Source: an uncultured Clostridia bacterium (GTDB lineage: Bacteria > Bacillota > Clostridia > TANB77 > CAG-508). Taken from it: a DNA stretch of 22,297 bases. The stretch covers positions 1-22,297 of the forward strand of contig CAKPDY010000024.1 of assembly GCA_934149165.1 (NCBI GenBank), written 5' to 3'. The stretch's first letter is position 1. Every line of letters begins with the position of its first letter. A model generated the notes under the pieces. That model saw only the letters and a program-made list of their open reading frames with translations, was not told the DNA's origin and ran no database searches. Below are positions 1 to 8,200 of this stretch, one piece after another. The position numbers were made by a program, and so were the translations under genes.

Positions 1-25
1 AATTAAGTTGCAACTTTATATAATC

Positions 26-54
26 ATAATACCAAAAAAATCTCCATATATCAA
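26..54 (-). promoter_or_regulatory. Candidate promoter firing off the left edge
   Basis: Read on the minus strand, TTGATA (54-49) and TATTAT (31-26) are separated by exactly 17 bases. This would start transcription within the first 20 bases and run out of the window. It lies downstream of the terminator that closes the surface-protein operon, so an independent transcript for the next gene is sensible. In DNA this AT-rich such matches arise by chance, so the call is weak. Apart from this I see nothing in bases 1-113. Confidence 0.35.
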
Positions 55-113
55 GCATTTTCGTGTGTCAAATAAAACTATATTTCGACATAAAGTACTA
101 TTCAATTATCGTA

Positions 114-162
114 AATAAAAAAAACTATTTGGCTGGCATATTAAGCTATGTCAACCAAATAG
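114..162 (-). terminator. Rho-independent terminator of the SPFH to LPxTG operon
   Basis: On the minus strand an imperfect 16-bp stem (162-147 with 140-125; outer 8 bp CTATTTGG/CCAAATAG perfect, one wobble and one mismatch inside) closes a 6-base loop. It is followed by a run of eight T (124-117). It begins 5 bases after the stop codon of the surface-protein gene and so marks the end of the four-gene operon. Confidence 0.85.
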
Positions 163-167
163 GAAAA

Positions 168-1460
168 TTAAAATGTTCTAAATTTCTTATATTTATTATA
201 AATCAATATAGAAATTACACCTATTACAGAAACTACTAAAATAATTGTTAAATTTGCTCCTGTTTGTGGTAATTTACCACTAGCAAGTGTTTTGTCTATC
301 GTTTTATCTATTGTTTTATTTGTAATTTCATTATTTTTACTTCCATTATTTTCACTTTCATTATTTTTACTTCCATTATTGGTATTTTCATTATCTTTGT
401 TTTTACTATTTGTGTTATCAGAAGATGGTGCTACTACTGTAACAGTACAATTTGCTTTTTTGTTACCATCTTGAGAAGTTACTGTAATAATAGTCGAACC
501 AATTTTTTTGGGTGTAATTTTTCCAGCATTATCTACAGTAGCAACTGTTTCATCACTAGAACTCCAAGTTACTATTTTATTTGTTGTTGTTGTAGGACTA
601 AACGTAGGTGTTAAGGTTAATGTTTCCCCTAATTTTACTTCTTTTGTTTTTGGTAAAGAAATGCTATCTAGTGCAATTTCAGGTTCTAAATTATCAACTA
701 ATATGTATCCATATAAATTTTTTATATTATTTCCGGCTAAATAAATCCACATATAATATAATCCTTTATCAGGAACATTTACATTTCTTTGTGTATATCC
801 AAAACCACTATCACTAGTACTTCCATATCCATTCCAATAATTCCATGTATTCCAGTTAGAAGAAGGTGCTTCTGTTTTTAACAATGATTGTAACTCGTTA
901 TAATCACCATTATTAGCTTTAATTTCTTTAAATTTAGTTATAACTTTTTCATCAGTTATCTTTTCATATTTATAATATGCTTTACTATTTGCTGCATTCC
1001 AAAAATTTACTTGTATATTATTTTCATAACTTAAATTTTTACCATTACTTATTACATTATAATTAGTTATGTTTAAATATGATATTTTTAAATCAATAGG
1101 ATAATGATCTAAAACCACTTCCTTATTTTCACTTGTTTTATCTCTAATTGTAATATAACCAGTATCCACAGCAGTAATAACATCTGTAAATTCTGTAGTT
1201 CCACCTGTAATGTCTACTGTTGCTGTTGTTTCAGTATATTCTGTTATCAAATGCCATTTTGTAACCTCTGCTGCTTGCGTTTTTGTGAATCCAAATTCGT
1301 ATTCATGAGATTTATCTAGATTCAATCCTGTAAAGTTGTATTTTGAACTTCCATTATTGGCATATATATTTCTAGTTACATCTACGGTAGCATTTGATAT
1401 ATTAGGTAGTATTAACAGTAATGCCAATACAATAAAAGGCAATGTAATATATTTTCTCAT
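168..1460 (-). CDS. LPxTG-anchored surface protein with one bacterial Ig-like (Big_2) domain
   Basis: This is a secreted cell-wall protein of 430 residues, last gene of the operon. The ATG at 1460 is chosen over the one 21 bases upstream (1481) because a GGGGG ribosome site lies about 10 bases before it; residue numbers below count from the longer form. A signal peptide spans about 8-31. The middle (32-265) is rich in Asn, Tyr and Trp and matches no family I recognise. A Big_2 Ig-like domain follows at 271-350, with the typical VTWSSSDETVATVD core. Residues 352-402 are a low-complexity Asn/Ser/Lys/Glu spacer containing short repeats. The C-terminus is a standard sorting signal: LPQTG (404-408), a hydrophobic segment and a basic tail, so a sortase should attach it to peptidoglycan; no sortase gene is in the window. 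The ligand and role are unknown. Its place behind an SPFH/zinc-ribbon pair suggests a link with envelope maintenance, which is inference. Confidence 0.85.
   Translation of the reverse strand: MRKYITLPFIVLALLLILPNISNATVDVTRNIYANNGSSKYNFTGLNLDKSHEYEFGFTKTQAAEVTKWHLITEYTETTATVDITGGTTEFTDVITAVDTGYITIRDKTSENKEVVLDHYPIDLKISYLNITNYNVISNGKNLSYENNIQVNFWNAANSKAYYKYEKITDEKVITKFKEIKANNGDYNELQSLLKTEAPSSNWNTWNYWNGYGSTSDSGFGYTQRNVNVPDKGLYYMWIYLAGNNIKNLYGYILVDNLEPEIALDSISLPKTKEVKLGETLTLTPTFSPTTTTNKIVTWSSSDETVATVDNAGKITPKKIGSTIITVTSQDGNKKANCTVTVVAPSSDNTNSKNKDNENTNNGSKNNESENNGSKNNEITNKTIDKTIDKTLASGKLPQTGANLTIILVVSVIGVISILIYNKYKKFRTF
289..380 (-). repeat. Short tandem repeats in the wall-spanning spacer of the LPxTG protein
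   Basis: Two repeat units are visible. A 25-base string occurs at 326-350 and again at 356-380, a 30-base period encoding the NNGSKNNE-type unit. A 12-base unit at 289-300, 301-312 and partly 313-324 encodes IDKT copies. Both keep the reading frame, so changes in copy number would lengthen or shorten the spacer without breaking the protein. Confidence 0.7.
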
Positions 1461-1511
1461 TTTTAATTTTCCCCCAATCATCTTTCGTTTATTAAATAAG
1501 TTAAGTTTGTC

Positions 1512-1958
1512 TTACATTTTCACATCATCTTTTTTATGTAAGAATGCATAAGCAACTAAACTTAAAGTACCTATCCACATTGAATAAAAACCTATATTAT
1601 AATATTTAAATGAATCAATACCTAAAATAGATGTTACATATATAGCAAACAATGCAACCAAAACTGTAGGAATAAGTGAAAATTTAGGATTTTTACATTC
1701 TTGTATTTTTCTTCCAATATAGTTATTAAACAAAAATGGTACATATTTTTCTACTAAATCTTTAAATATAAATAGTAAATTAGCTAATGCTAAAAATATT
1801 ATAATTTTGCCTTCCCAATATCCCCATAAAGAAATAGAGTATTTATATCCAAATATGTTATATTTAACATAAGGTGTAATTGTACCTAATATTAGTCCTA
1901 TAATTCCTATTGCCCCTAAAATCTTTGTTGTTTTACATTTTTCTATAATATTATTCAT
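1512..1958 (-). CDS. Small four-helix membrane protein of unknown function
   Basis: This 148-residue protein has four predicted transmembrane segments at about 13-31, 50-66, 94-114 and 122-142, with a basic C-terminal tail. I recognise no family or catalytic motif. The start is supported by an AAAGGGGAG ribosome site. It sits third in the minus-strand operon, 40 bases after the zinc-ribbon gene and 51 bases before the LPxTG gene, with no terminator on either side, so it is probably co-transcribed. By position it could be a membrane partner of the SPFH/zinc-ribbon pair, as YdjH is in Bacillus subtilis, but I see no sequence evidence for homology to YdjH. Confidence 0.75.
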   Translation of the reverse strand: MNNIIEKCKTTKILGAIGIIGLILGTITPYVKYNIFGYKYSISLWGYWEGKIIIFLALANLLFIFKDLVEKYVPFLFNNYIGRKIQECKNPKFSLIPTVLVALFAIYVTSILGIDSFKYYNIGFYSMWIGTLSLVAYAFLHKKDDVKM

Positions 1959-1998
1959 GTTTATCTCCCCTTTCTTATATAATATTTAATGTTAAAAA

Positions 1999-3432
1999 CT
2001 ATTTAAAATTTTTAAATGAATTAAGCATTGTTTCACTTATACTTTGACCACTAACTTTAGTATTATTAGCACCTTCTATTCTTGAATTTGAAAGTCCCCT
2101 TTTATGTTTAATTAAATTATCAAATCTTTTTAAATTAAACATTTTTTTCTTTGTTTCTGTTTCATGATGATGTCTAGCGTTTGAATTTCTATATCTTAAA
2201 TACATTGCAAAGAAATATATAAAACCTGATAATAAAAATATCCATTTATAATCAAAGTCTACTACTAGTGTAGCAATCCAGCCTAATAATTCAACTGCAC
2301 AAGAAACTCCAAACAATTTTGGCATGTGTATTGGAACGCTTCCCATTGTTTCTTTTGTTCTCGCATTAACAGCCACATAATGCAATACACTATTATTTTC
2401 ACCTTTTTTCTGTTGGTAACTATATAACCATACTGGTAAATAAGCTGTTTTCCATTGTTTCCCCTTCACATCTAACTGTTCAACTTGCCAATTAACACCA
2501 CGATCATATTGTTTTATTGTTTCGTTTGCAGCATATCTTGCTATATCTTTGCTTTGCTCATCAACTAATGGTCTTAATTCATCAATATTAGTATCACGTT
2601 TTTCTGATGTATAACCTTTTAGGTAATTAGCATTGTATTTAACACTATTTTCTACATCAAATGGCATAATAGCATTTATAACATTGTTAGTTTTGTTTGA
2701 TTGTTTTTTTAGTTTGTCTGAACTTGATTCAACTGTTAATCCTTCTATTGTTAAATCAAAATCACGTTCAACTTCATATAAATCAGCATCATAATATGTT
2801 TTTCTATTATCTCCACTTCCACGAGTGTATCTCCTAACTTCATGCTCTCCATATCCTGAAAAACTAGCATGTGAATTAATATCAACTATCATATAAGGAA
2901 AATAAACTCCCATTATATTATCTGTTGTAAATTCTTCTCTAAATTTTGGATGAGCAAAAAATTTTCTTTTTCCAACAAAGTTTTCAATTTGTTGTTTTGC
3001 TTCTTCTTTTGTTAAATTAAAAGGTAAAACTACATCTGGAATAGCACCATTTGGAATTTGTTGGTTAACAGATAAAGTATTTCTACACCAGTGACATCTT
3101 GCTTGTGTGCTTTCTGCTGTATCAATAACTACCTCCGCACCACAACTACTACATTTGAAAGTCATTACATTTTCAGTATCTTCCACAATATCTTGTGCTC
3201 CAGTTCCCATTATTTCACCTTCAAGTTTAGTTATATCTGTTTCCATTCCTTGTATCTTTTCAGGCTCAAATTCATGCCTACAAAAGTTACATCTTAATTT
3301 ACCAGTTTTGGCATTTACAGATATATCTGTTGATCCACATTGAGGACATTTATTTTGTCCATCTTTTGAACCGCTATCTGTTTTTACAATTTTTGGCTTA
3401 TCATTATTGTTTAATAATTGATTAATTGCCAC
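1999..3432 (-). CDS. Double zinc-ribbon (TFIIB-type) membrane protein, YdjG-like
   Basis: The 477-residue protein starts with two zinc ribbons: CxxC pairs at C29/C32 with C48/C51, and C94/C97 with C113/C116. A long soluble region follows (about 130-365). Two adjacent membrane helices (about 373-392 and 396-414) and a basic cytoplasmic tail with a HHH stretch complete it. This matches the TFIIB-type zinc-ribbon proteins of Firmicutes, of which B. subtilis YdjG is the studied example; YdjG belongs to a membrane complex with YdjH, YdjI and the phage-shock protein PspA. The start codon is GTG, with GGGGGTG just upstream overlapping the end of the SPFH gene; only 3 bases separate the two genes, implying translational coupling. 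The likely role is to anchor or regulate the SPFH protein at the membrane. The ribbons more probably bind protein than DNA, which is inference. Confidence 0.8.
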   Translation of the reverse strand: MAINQLLNNNDKPKIVKTDSGSKDGQNKCPQCGSTDISVNAKTGKLRCNFCRHEFEPEKIQGMETDITKLEGEIMGTGAQDIVEDTENVMTFKCSSCGAEVVIDTAESTQARCHWCRNTLSVNQQIPNGAIPDVVLPFNLTKEEAKQQIENFVGKRKFFAHPKFREEFTTDNIMGVYFPYMIVDINSHASFSGYGEHEVRRYTRGSGDNRKTYYDADLYEVERDFDLTIEGLTVESSSDKLKKQSNKTNNVINAIMPFDVENSVKYNANYLKGYTSEKRDTNIDELRPLVDEQSKDIARYAANETIKQYDRGVNWQVEQLDVKGKQWKTAYLPVWLYSYQQKKGENNSVLHYVAVNARTKETMGSVPIHMPKLFGVSCAVELLGWIATLVVDFDYKWIFLLSGFIYFFAMYLRYRNSNARHHHETETKKKMFNLKRFDNLIKHKRGLSNSRIEGANNTKVSGQSISETMLNSFKNFK

Positions 3433-3435
3433 TCT

Positions 3436-4581
3436 TTACACCCCCAAAAGTTTTTTCTTTTGTTCATCATAATCTTCTTGCGTAATAAGTCCATTATCTA
3501 ACATTTCCTTATATTTTTTTAATTTTTCCATTGGGTCCTCTTGTGGTTGTTGTACAGGTTGTTGTAAACCTCCCATTGCTCCACCTATTGAATTCATTCC
3601 CATACCCATAAAGGCCATATTGGTAGCTCCTCCGTTTTCACCAGCAGCTTGGAACCCGCGCGCTACAGCTTGTTGCATAAATGAATTTCCTCTTGCTCCT
3701 GATAGGGCATCTGCTTTTTTAACATCACTTAGTAATTTTTTTGTATCTTCATCATATTCAATAGCTTGTATTGCAACCTTAACAATTTCAAGACCTCTAT
3801 CAGTCCTCCATTGGAATTGTTCCTCAACTGCTTGTGATAAAGATTTTGCAAATCCTATTTGATCCCCTTGTATTCTGGTTATACGATTTCCTTTATCAGG
3901 GTCATTTGTATAATTTGAGAATGCACCAGATAAACTACATACAACCTCATTAAACAATTGTGCTCCTGCATCATTATCCATATCAGCAAAATCAAATACT
4001 TTACTATCTGATAAATAAGTTGCTGGTACAAAGTTCTTTATAAATAAAATAGGGTCAACTATTTTTAATGTATATGTACCTCTTGTTACTGCACCAACTT
4101 GTGCATTCAAGTAGGCATCACTCCAATATATTTCAGCTTGTGTACCAAATTTATTATTTGGTATTTCTTTTAAATTTACATAGAATGCTGTATGTTTAGA
4201 GCCTGGTTGACCACCATATTTGAATCTTTCCCAACTTTGAGTAATTAGAGATGATATAATTCCATCTCCTGCAAAAATTGACTTTGCATTTGGATCATCT
4301 GATGAAAAGATAAATCCTCCTGGTTCTGCACTACAGCCTGTTATTGCTCCTTCTTGCATTGTAATAAGAGCCATTCCTTCTGGTACAATTATTTTACTTC
4401 CATTTGAAATAATGTTGTCTGAACCTTTTGTGTTTGAGCCTCTACCTGCATTTGTACCTTTCGATACTGCTGGATAAATACCAGCTGTTGCTGGAACACC
4501 TGGCATAGGAACTATAAAATCTGTCCATTGATCTGCAAATGTTCCTCCAATTGCTCCTGCGAATGCTTTAATAAAACCCAT
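3436..4581 (-). CDS. SPFH-domain protein with C-terminal SHOCT motif, YdjI-like
   Basis: First gene of the operon, 381 residues, with an excellent AGAAGGAGG ribosome site. The N-terminal two-thirds (about 45-290) is an SPFH/band-7 type domain of the group often named 'virion core protein', to which B. subtilis YdjI belongs. Recognisable features are the WERFKYGGQPG segment, a long strand-rich core and the QWRTDRGLEIVKVAIQAIEYD end of the domain. A Gly/Met/Gln-rich linker (about 310-348) leads to a SHOCT module (about 350-381: DPMEKLKKYKEMLDNGLITQ...), a short motif thought to mediate oligomer contacts. There is no signal peptide or membrane helix, so it should be a peripheral scaffold on the inner face of the membrane. 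Known relatives respond to membrane stress. Coupling to the zinc-ribbon gene behind it supports a shared complex. No pspA gene is present in this window. Confidence 0.85.
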   Translation of the reverse strand: MGFIKAFAGAIGGTFADQWTDFIVPMPGVPATAGIYPAVSKGTNAGRGSNTKGSDNIISNGSKIIVPEGMALITMQEGAITGCSAEPGGFIFSSDDPNAKSIFAGDGIISSLITQSWERFKYGGQPGSKHTAFYVNLKEIPNNKFGTQAEIYWSDAYLNAQVGAVTRGTYTLKIVDPILFIKNFVPATYLSDSKVFDFADMDNDAGAQLFNEVVCSLSGAFSNYTNDPDKGNRITRIQGDQIGFAKSLSQAVEEQFQWRTDRGLEIVKVAIQAIEYDEDTKKLLSDVKKADALSGARGNSFMQQAVARGFQAAGENGGATNMAFMGMGMNSIGGAMGGLQQPVQQPQEDPMEKLKKYKEMLDNGLITQEDYDEQKKKLLGV

Positions 4582-4634
4582 ATTTTTTCCTCCTTCTATG
4601 ATAACTCCAGATTAATTTATAGTTATCTAGTACA

Positions 4635-4663
4635 TTTATACCAAAAGTGTCGAAAATTGTAAA
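4635..4663 (-). promoter_or_regulatory. Promoter of the SPFH operon
   Basis: On the minus strand TTTACA (4663-4658) and TATAAA (4640-4635) have a 17-base spacer, a good housekeeping-sigma promoter. The start site would fall near 4628, giving a leader of about 45 bases before the AGAAGGAGG ribosome site. It does not look like an ECF-type promoter such as the SigW promoter of the B. subtilis ydj operon. Confidence 0.7.
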
Positions 4664-4670
4664 TACTTTT

Positions 4671-4790
4671 TTAATAGTTTACTAATATTTTTTATAAGAA
4701 TACTAATAATAAACTATTAGTATAGTTAGTAAAACTATTAGAAAACATTATATTTCTTAATAGTATTCTAATAAAAAGTGTTAGTTTTCT
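4671..4790. promoter_or_regulatory. Putative operator array between the divergent promoters
   Basis: This stretch holds many copies of one half-site. AAACTATTAG occurs at 4711-4720 and 4732-4741, 21 bases apart (two helical turns). Its inverted form TTAATAGTTT is at 4671-4680. TACTAATA (4701-4708) and TATTAGTA (4715-4722) form a perfect 8-bp inverted repeat, and TAATAG and CTAATA half-sites continue to about 4773. The block lies exactly between the minus-strand promoter at 4635-4663 and the plus-strand regulator gene. The obvious ligand is the Xre-family protein encoded next to it; this is inference. Confidence 0.5.
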
Positions 4791-4793
4791 TTG

Positions 4794-4821
4794 TTTACAA
4801 TTACTTTCAATATAATAAAAT
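4794..4821 (+). promoter_or_regulatory. Candidate promoter of the Xre regulator gene
   Basis: TTTACA (4794-4799) and TAAAAT (4816-4821) with a 16-base spacer precede the regulator gene. The start site would lie close to the ribosome site at 4833-4839, so the leader is very short. Other -10 alignments (TATAAT at 4811, TATATA near 4821) are possible. Confidence 0.35.
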
Positions 4822-4845
4822 ATATAAAGTATGGAGGTGTTGATA

Positions 4846-5203
4846 TTGGAATCAGTTGAAGATGATAATAGAAGATTACAAATTGCTAAAAAATTTGGAG
4901 CTAATTTGTTACAATTACGAAAACAAAAGGGATATACTCGAGAAGAACTAGCAGAAAAAAGTAACCTTTCAGCAAATTATATTTATGGTTTAGAAAAACG
5001 GCACTTATCTACCAGGCTGTATTGCATTAATTGATTTATCAAACGCCTTAGATACAACTACCACTCAATTACTTGACAATTATATGTATAATAAAAGAAA
5101 TAGTTTTTTAGAAAAAATATCTCAAAATATAGATAAACTCTCAGATAGAGATTTAAGTTTAATTTTAAATATAATAGAATTCTGCAATGAAAATAAAAAT
5201 TAA
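4846..5203 (+). pseudogene. Xre-family HTH regulator, broken by a one-base insertion
   Basis: The first 51 codons, from a TTG start at 4846, encode a Cro/C1-type helix-turn-helix, with LRKQKGYTREELAEKSNLSANYIYGLEK as the recognisable core. TTG is chosen because GGAGGTG (4833-4839) sits 6 bases upstream; an in-frame ATG at 4831 overlaps that site. At base 4999 an extra C shifts the frame, so the ribosome reads a short wrong tail and stops at 5034. Dropping that base restores GTYLPGCIALIDLSNALD, the normal end of an HTH_3 domain, and the frame then runs to TAA at 5201-5203, giving a protein of about 118 residues. The restored tail (LLDNYMYNKRNSFLEKISQNIDKL...) looks like a dimerisation helix. 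This is the only plus-strand gene and it diverges from the SPFH operon, so it was probably that operon's repressor. A sequencing error next to the A5 run cannot be excluded. Confidence 0.75.
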
Positions 5204-5246
5204 AAAAATTTCCTTATTAAACTTCTGTTTAATAAGGAAATTTTTT
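5203..5246. terminator. Bidirectional terminator between the regulator and the giant surface gene
   Basis: A perfect 20-bp inverted repeat (5203-5222 with 5227-5246) closes a TTCT loop. Its ends are A6 on the left and T6 on the right, so it gives a T-tract on both strands. It serves the plus-strand regulator gene and the minus-strand giant gene, which converge here. Confidence 0.9.
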
Positions 5247-5257
5247 ATTTAGTAATT

Positions 5258-8200
5258 TTATTTCATAACATACTTCTTAATTCCAAATACGCCTAAACAA
5301 ATTACCCCAATAACTGCCACAGTCAATCCAATATACATTATTTTCTCACCTGTTCTAACAGTTAACATTACCTTAGCATCATCAATATCATCCTCATCAG
5401 GAACCTTATTATTTGGTGTTGAATCTATATCTTTAGTTCCCCAAGAATTATAATCCTTGCTAATTTCTGCAACATTTGTTTTTACTCCTAAATTATCTTT
5501 AGAATTAATCCATGTTAAAATAATACTTACTTGTGTACTTTCACCTGGTTGTAACAATACATCTTTAGCAGCATCTGTAACAACTTTTCCATCTACTTCT
5601 TTCCATTCTGGATTATCATTTGCAACAAATTTTAATCCTTCTGGTATGTAGTCTGAAATTTCTTTTACATATCCAGGAATTTCGCCTTCATTTGTTACTT
5701 TAATTTGATACTCAAATTTTACAGTAACTTTATCTAATTTAGTTTTTGCTAAATCAACTTTTACAACTGGTTCTGGATTTTCATAACCTGTATGACCTGT
5801 TTCTTTTACACTTTGTTTTCCATTTTCAACAACAATTGTTTTGCTTACCCATTTTAATAATGATAAATCAAAGTATTTTACTTTAACTTTTTCTGTATCT
5901 TGGTCATCATCTGTTTCTATCCATTCATTTGGTGTAGAATCTATATCTTTTACAGGGTTTCCATTTTCATCTGTATCATCTGCAATTTGTGCATAGTTTG
6001 TTATTTCTCTATCAGATGTTTCTGGTTCATTTACTTTAAATTCTACTTCAACATATAAGCTGTTTGGTTGTTTCATTGTTTGTATATCAAATGCTTTCAA
6101 TAAGTTTTCACCAGCATTTGTTTCTTTAGCCTTAGATAAGTAATCTGTTTGAATATATTTTGCTTTTGTTATATCTTGTGTTTTATTACCTTCTTCATCA
6201 AGTAATTCCCAACCATATTTATCATTTGTACTTCCATCACCTTTTGTATATTGAACAAATTCTAAACCTTCTGGTATATCATCTTTAATTATACTTGCAT
6301 ATCCATCTGTTGTTCCTTCATTATATACCGCTATTGTGTATGTTACAATATCATTTGTACATACTTCTACTGTTGTTTTATCATGTTCATATACATATTT
6401 TCCATCTTCTGTAATTTTGAATTTTGGAACTCTATCAAATTTATTTGTTGCTTCATTTCCGTAAGAGTCTTTTGTTTTTACTGTAGTTATATATTTTCTT
6501 AAAGCAAGGTCAAAATATTTTAATTTAATATATTCTACATCTTGGTCATCATCTGTATCTACCCATTTTCCTGGTGTAGAATCTGAATCTTTTACATCTT
6601 TTCCGTCTTTATCTGAATGTTTCATAATTTGTGCTTTATTTTCAATTATTTGTGTTGATTTTTCTGGTGTTATAACTCTAAATTGAACTTCTACATATAA
6701 ACTATTTGGCTCTGTCATTGTTTCTTTATTAAATGCCTTTAATAAATTTGCTCCATCTTTAGTTTCTTTATTTTTTGATAAATAATCTGTTTGAATATAT
6801 TTTGCTTTTGTTACATCATCTGTTTGTGCTTTATTTTCATCTAATAATACCCATTTATATTTATCATTTATACTTCCATCACCATTTTTGTATTCTACAA
6901 ATTGTAATCCTTCTGGTATATCGTCCTCAATTACACTTACATATCCATCTGTTGTTCCTTCATTATATACCCTAATTGTATATGTTACTATATCTTTAGT
7001 AAATACTTCTACTGGTGTTTTAGTATGTTCATATATATAATTTCCGTTTTTATCAATATTTGTTGTAAATTTAGGTACTCTGTTTGTTATTGCTGTATCA
7101 TTTACACCTGTTATATATTTTCTTAAACTTAAATCAAATACTTGAACTTTAACTTTTTCAAAGTCATCATCATCTTCTTGTCCAGGTACATATTTTTCAT
7201 TTAATTCATTATTTTTATATTTTTCCCATTCTTCTTTTGTTGATGGTAATTTTACTTTATTAGGTGAATCTTTATCAACTACTTTTGTGCTATAGTCTTC
7301 TGAATATCCATCTTCATATTCTGTAATTTCTGCTATATTTGTTAAAACTGTATCTGCACTTAATTTATCTGAAACTTTACATTGAATTTGGACTTCACAA
7401 TAGTTTAGCTCTTTTGTATTTGAATCAAATGCTTTAATTACATTTGGATTTTCTTGATTATCTTCTGTTTTTCTATTTTTACCATTTGCTTTTGATAAAT
7501 ATTCAGTAGTTACTGTTCTTCCATCTTCACTTACAGTCCATTCATATTTGTCATTTATACTTCCATCACCTTTTGTATATGTAACAAATTCTAAACCTTC
7601 TGGTAAATAATCTGTTATTTTATTTGCATATCCATCTCTTTTACCTTCATTATATACTCTTAATGTGTATGTAATAATTTCTCCTGGGTATACTCCTAAA
7701 GGTTGTTTTGCATTATAATATTCTGCTGTACTTTTTGTTCCATCTACTAATGCATCTGTATTAATTTCTGGTGTTTGCCATCTATTAATTTCTGTATCTC
7801 CAATTTTTGTAATAAATTTTCTTAAGCTTAAGTCAAAGTCTATAATATTTGGTATAATTAAAGTTACTTCATTATTTTCAACTTGAACTGTTGCTTCTCT
7901 TTTTTCACCATTTTCTAATTCTACATCTATAGTTGTTGCTTCTTTATTGTCTTTATTAAATGATGCATAATCAACTTTATATACTTTTTGTTGCTCATCT
8001 TCTTTTGTAACTACATATATTGTTATAGGATTTTTTAATTTTATATATCCTTGATATTTATCTGCTAAATATATTTCAGATATTGTATATTCATCAATTT
8101 GACCATTTTTTGTTATTTGTACTTTTCCATAATTTGCAACACTGTTACTTAATGTTAATTCTCTATCATCTTGTTGTTTGTCATTTATTTTTGAGCTAAC

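Noticed and set aside
2041..2160. His-rich and basic tail of the zinc-ribbon protein considered as a separate metal-binding domain
   Set aside because: It is only a short HHH stretch in a basic tail after the membrane helices, with no Cys or spaced His pattern.
3436..4581. Phage origin for the SPFH gene, since relatives are named 'virion core protein'
   Set aside because: No other phage gene is in the window. Chromosomal relatives such as B. subtilis YdjI carry this name and belong to a membrane-stress operon.
4831..5034. A complete 67-residue regulator from ATG 4831 to the stop at 5034
   Set aside because: The ATG overlaps the GGAGGTG ribosome site, and the last 11 or so residues do not fit an HTH domain, whereas the shifted frame does.
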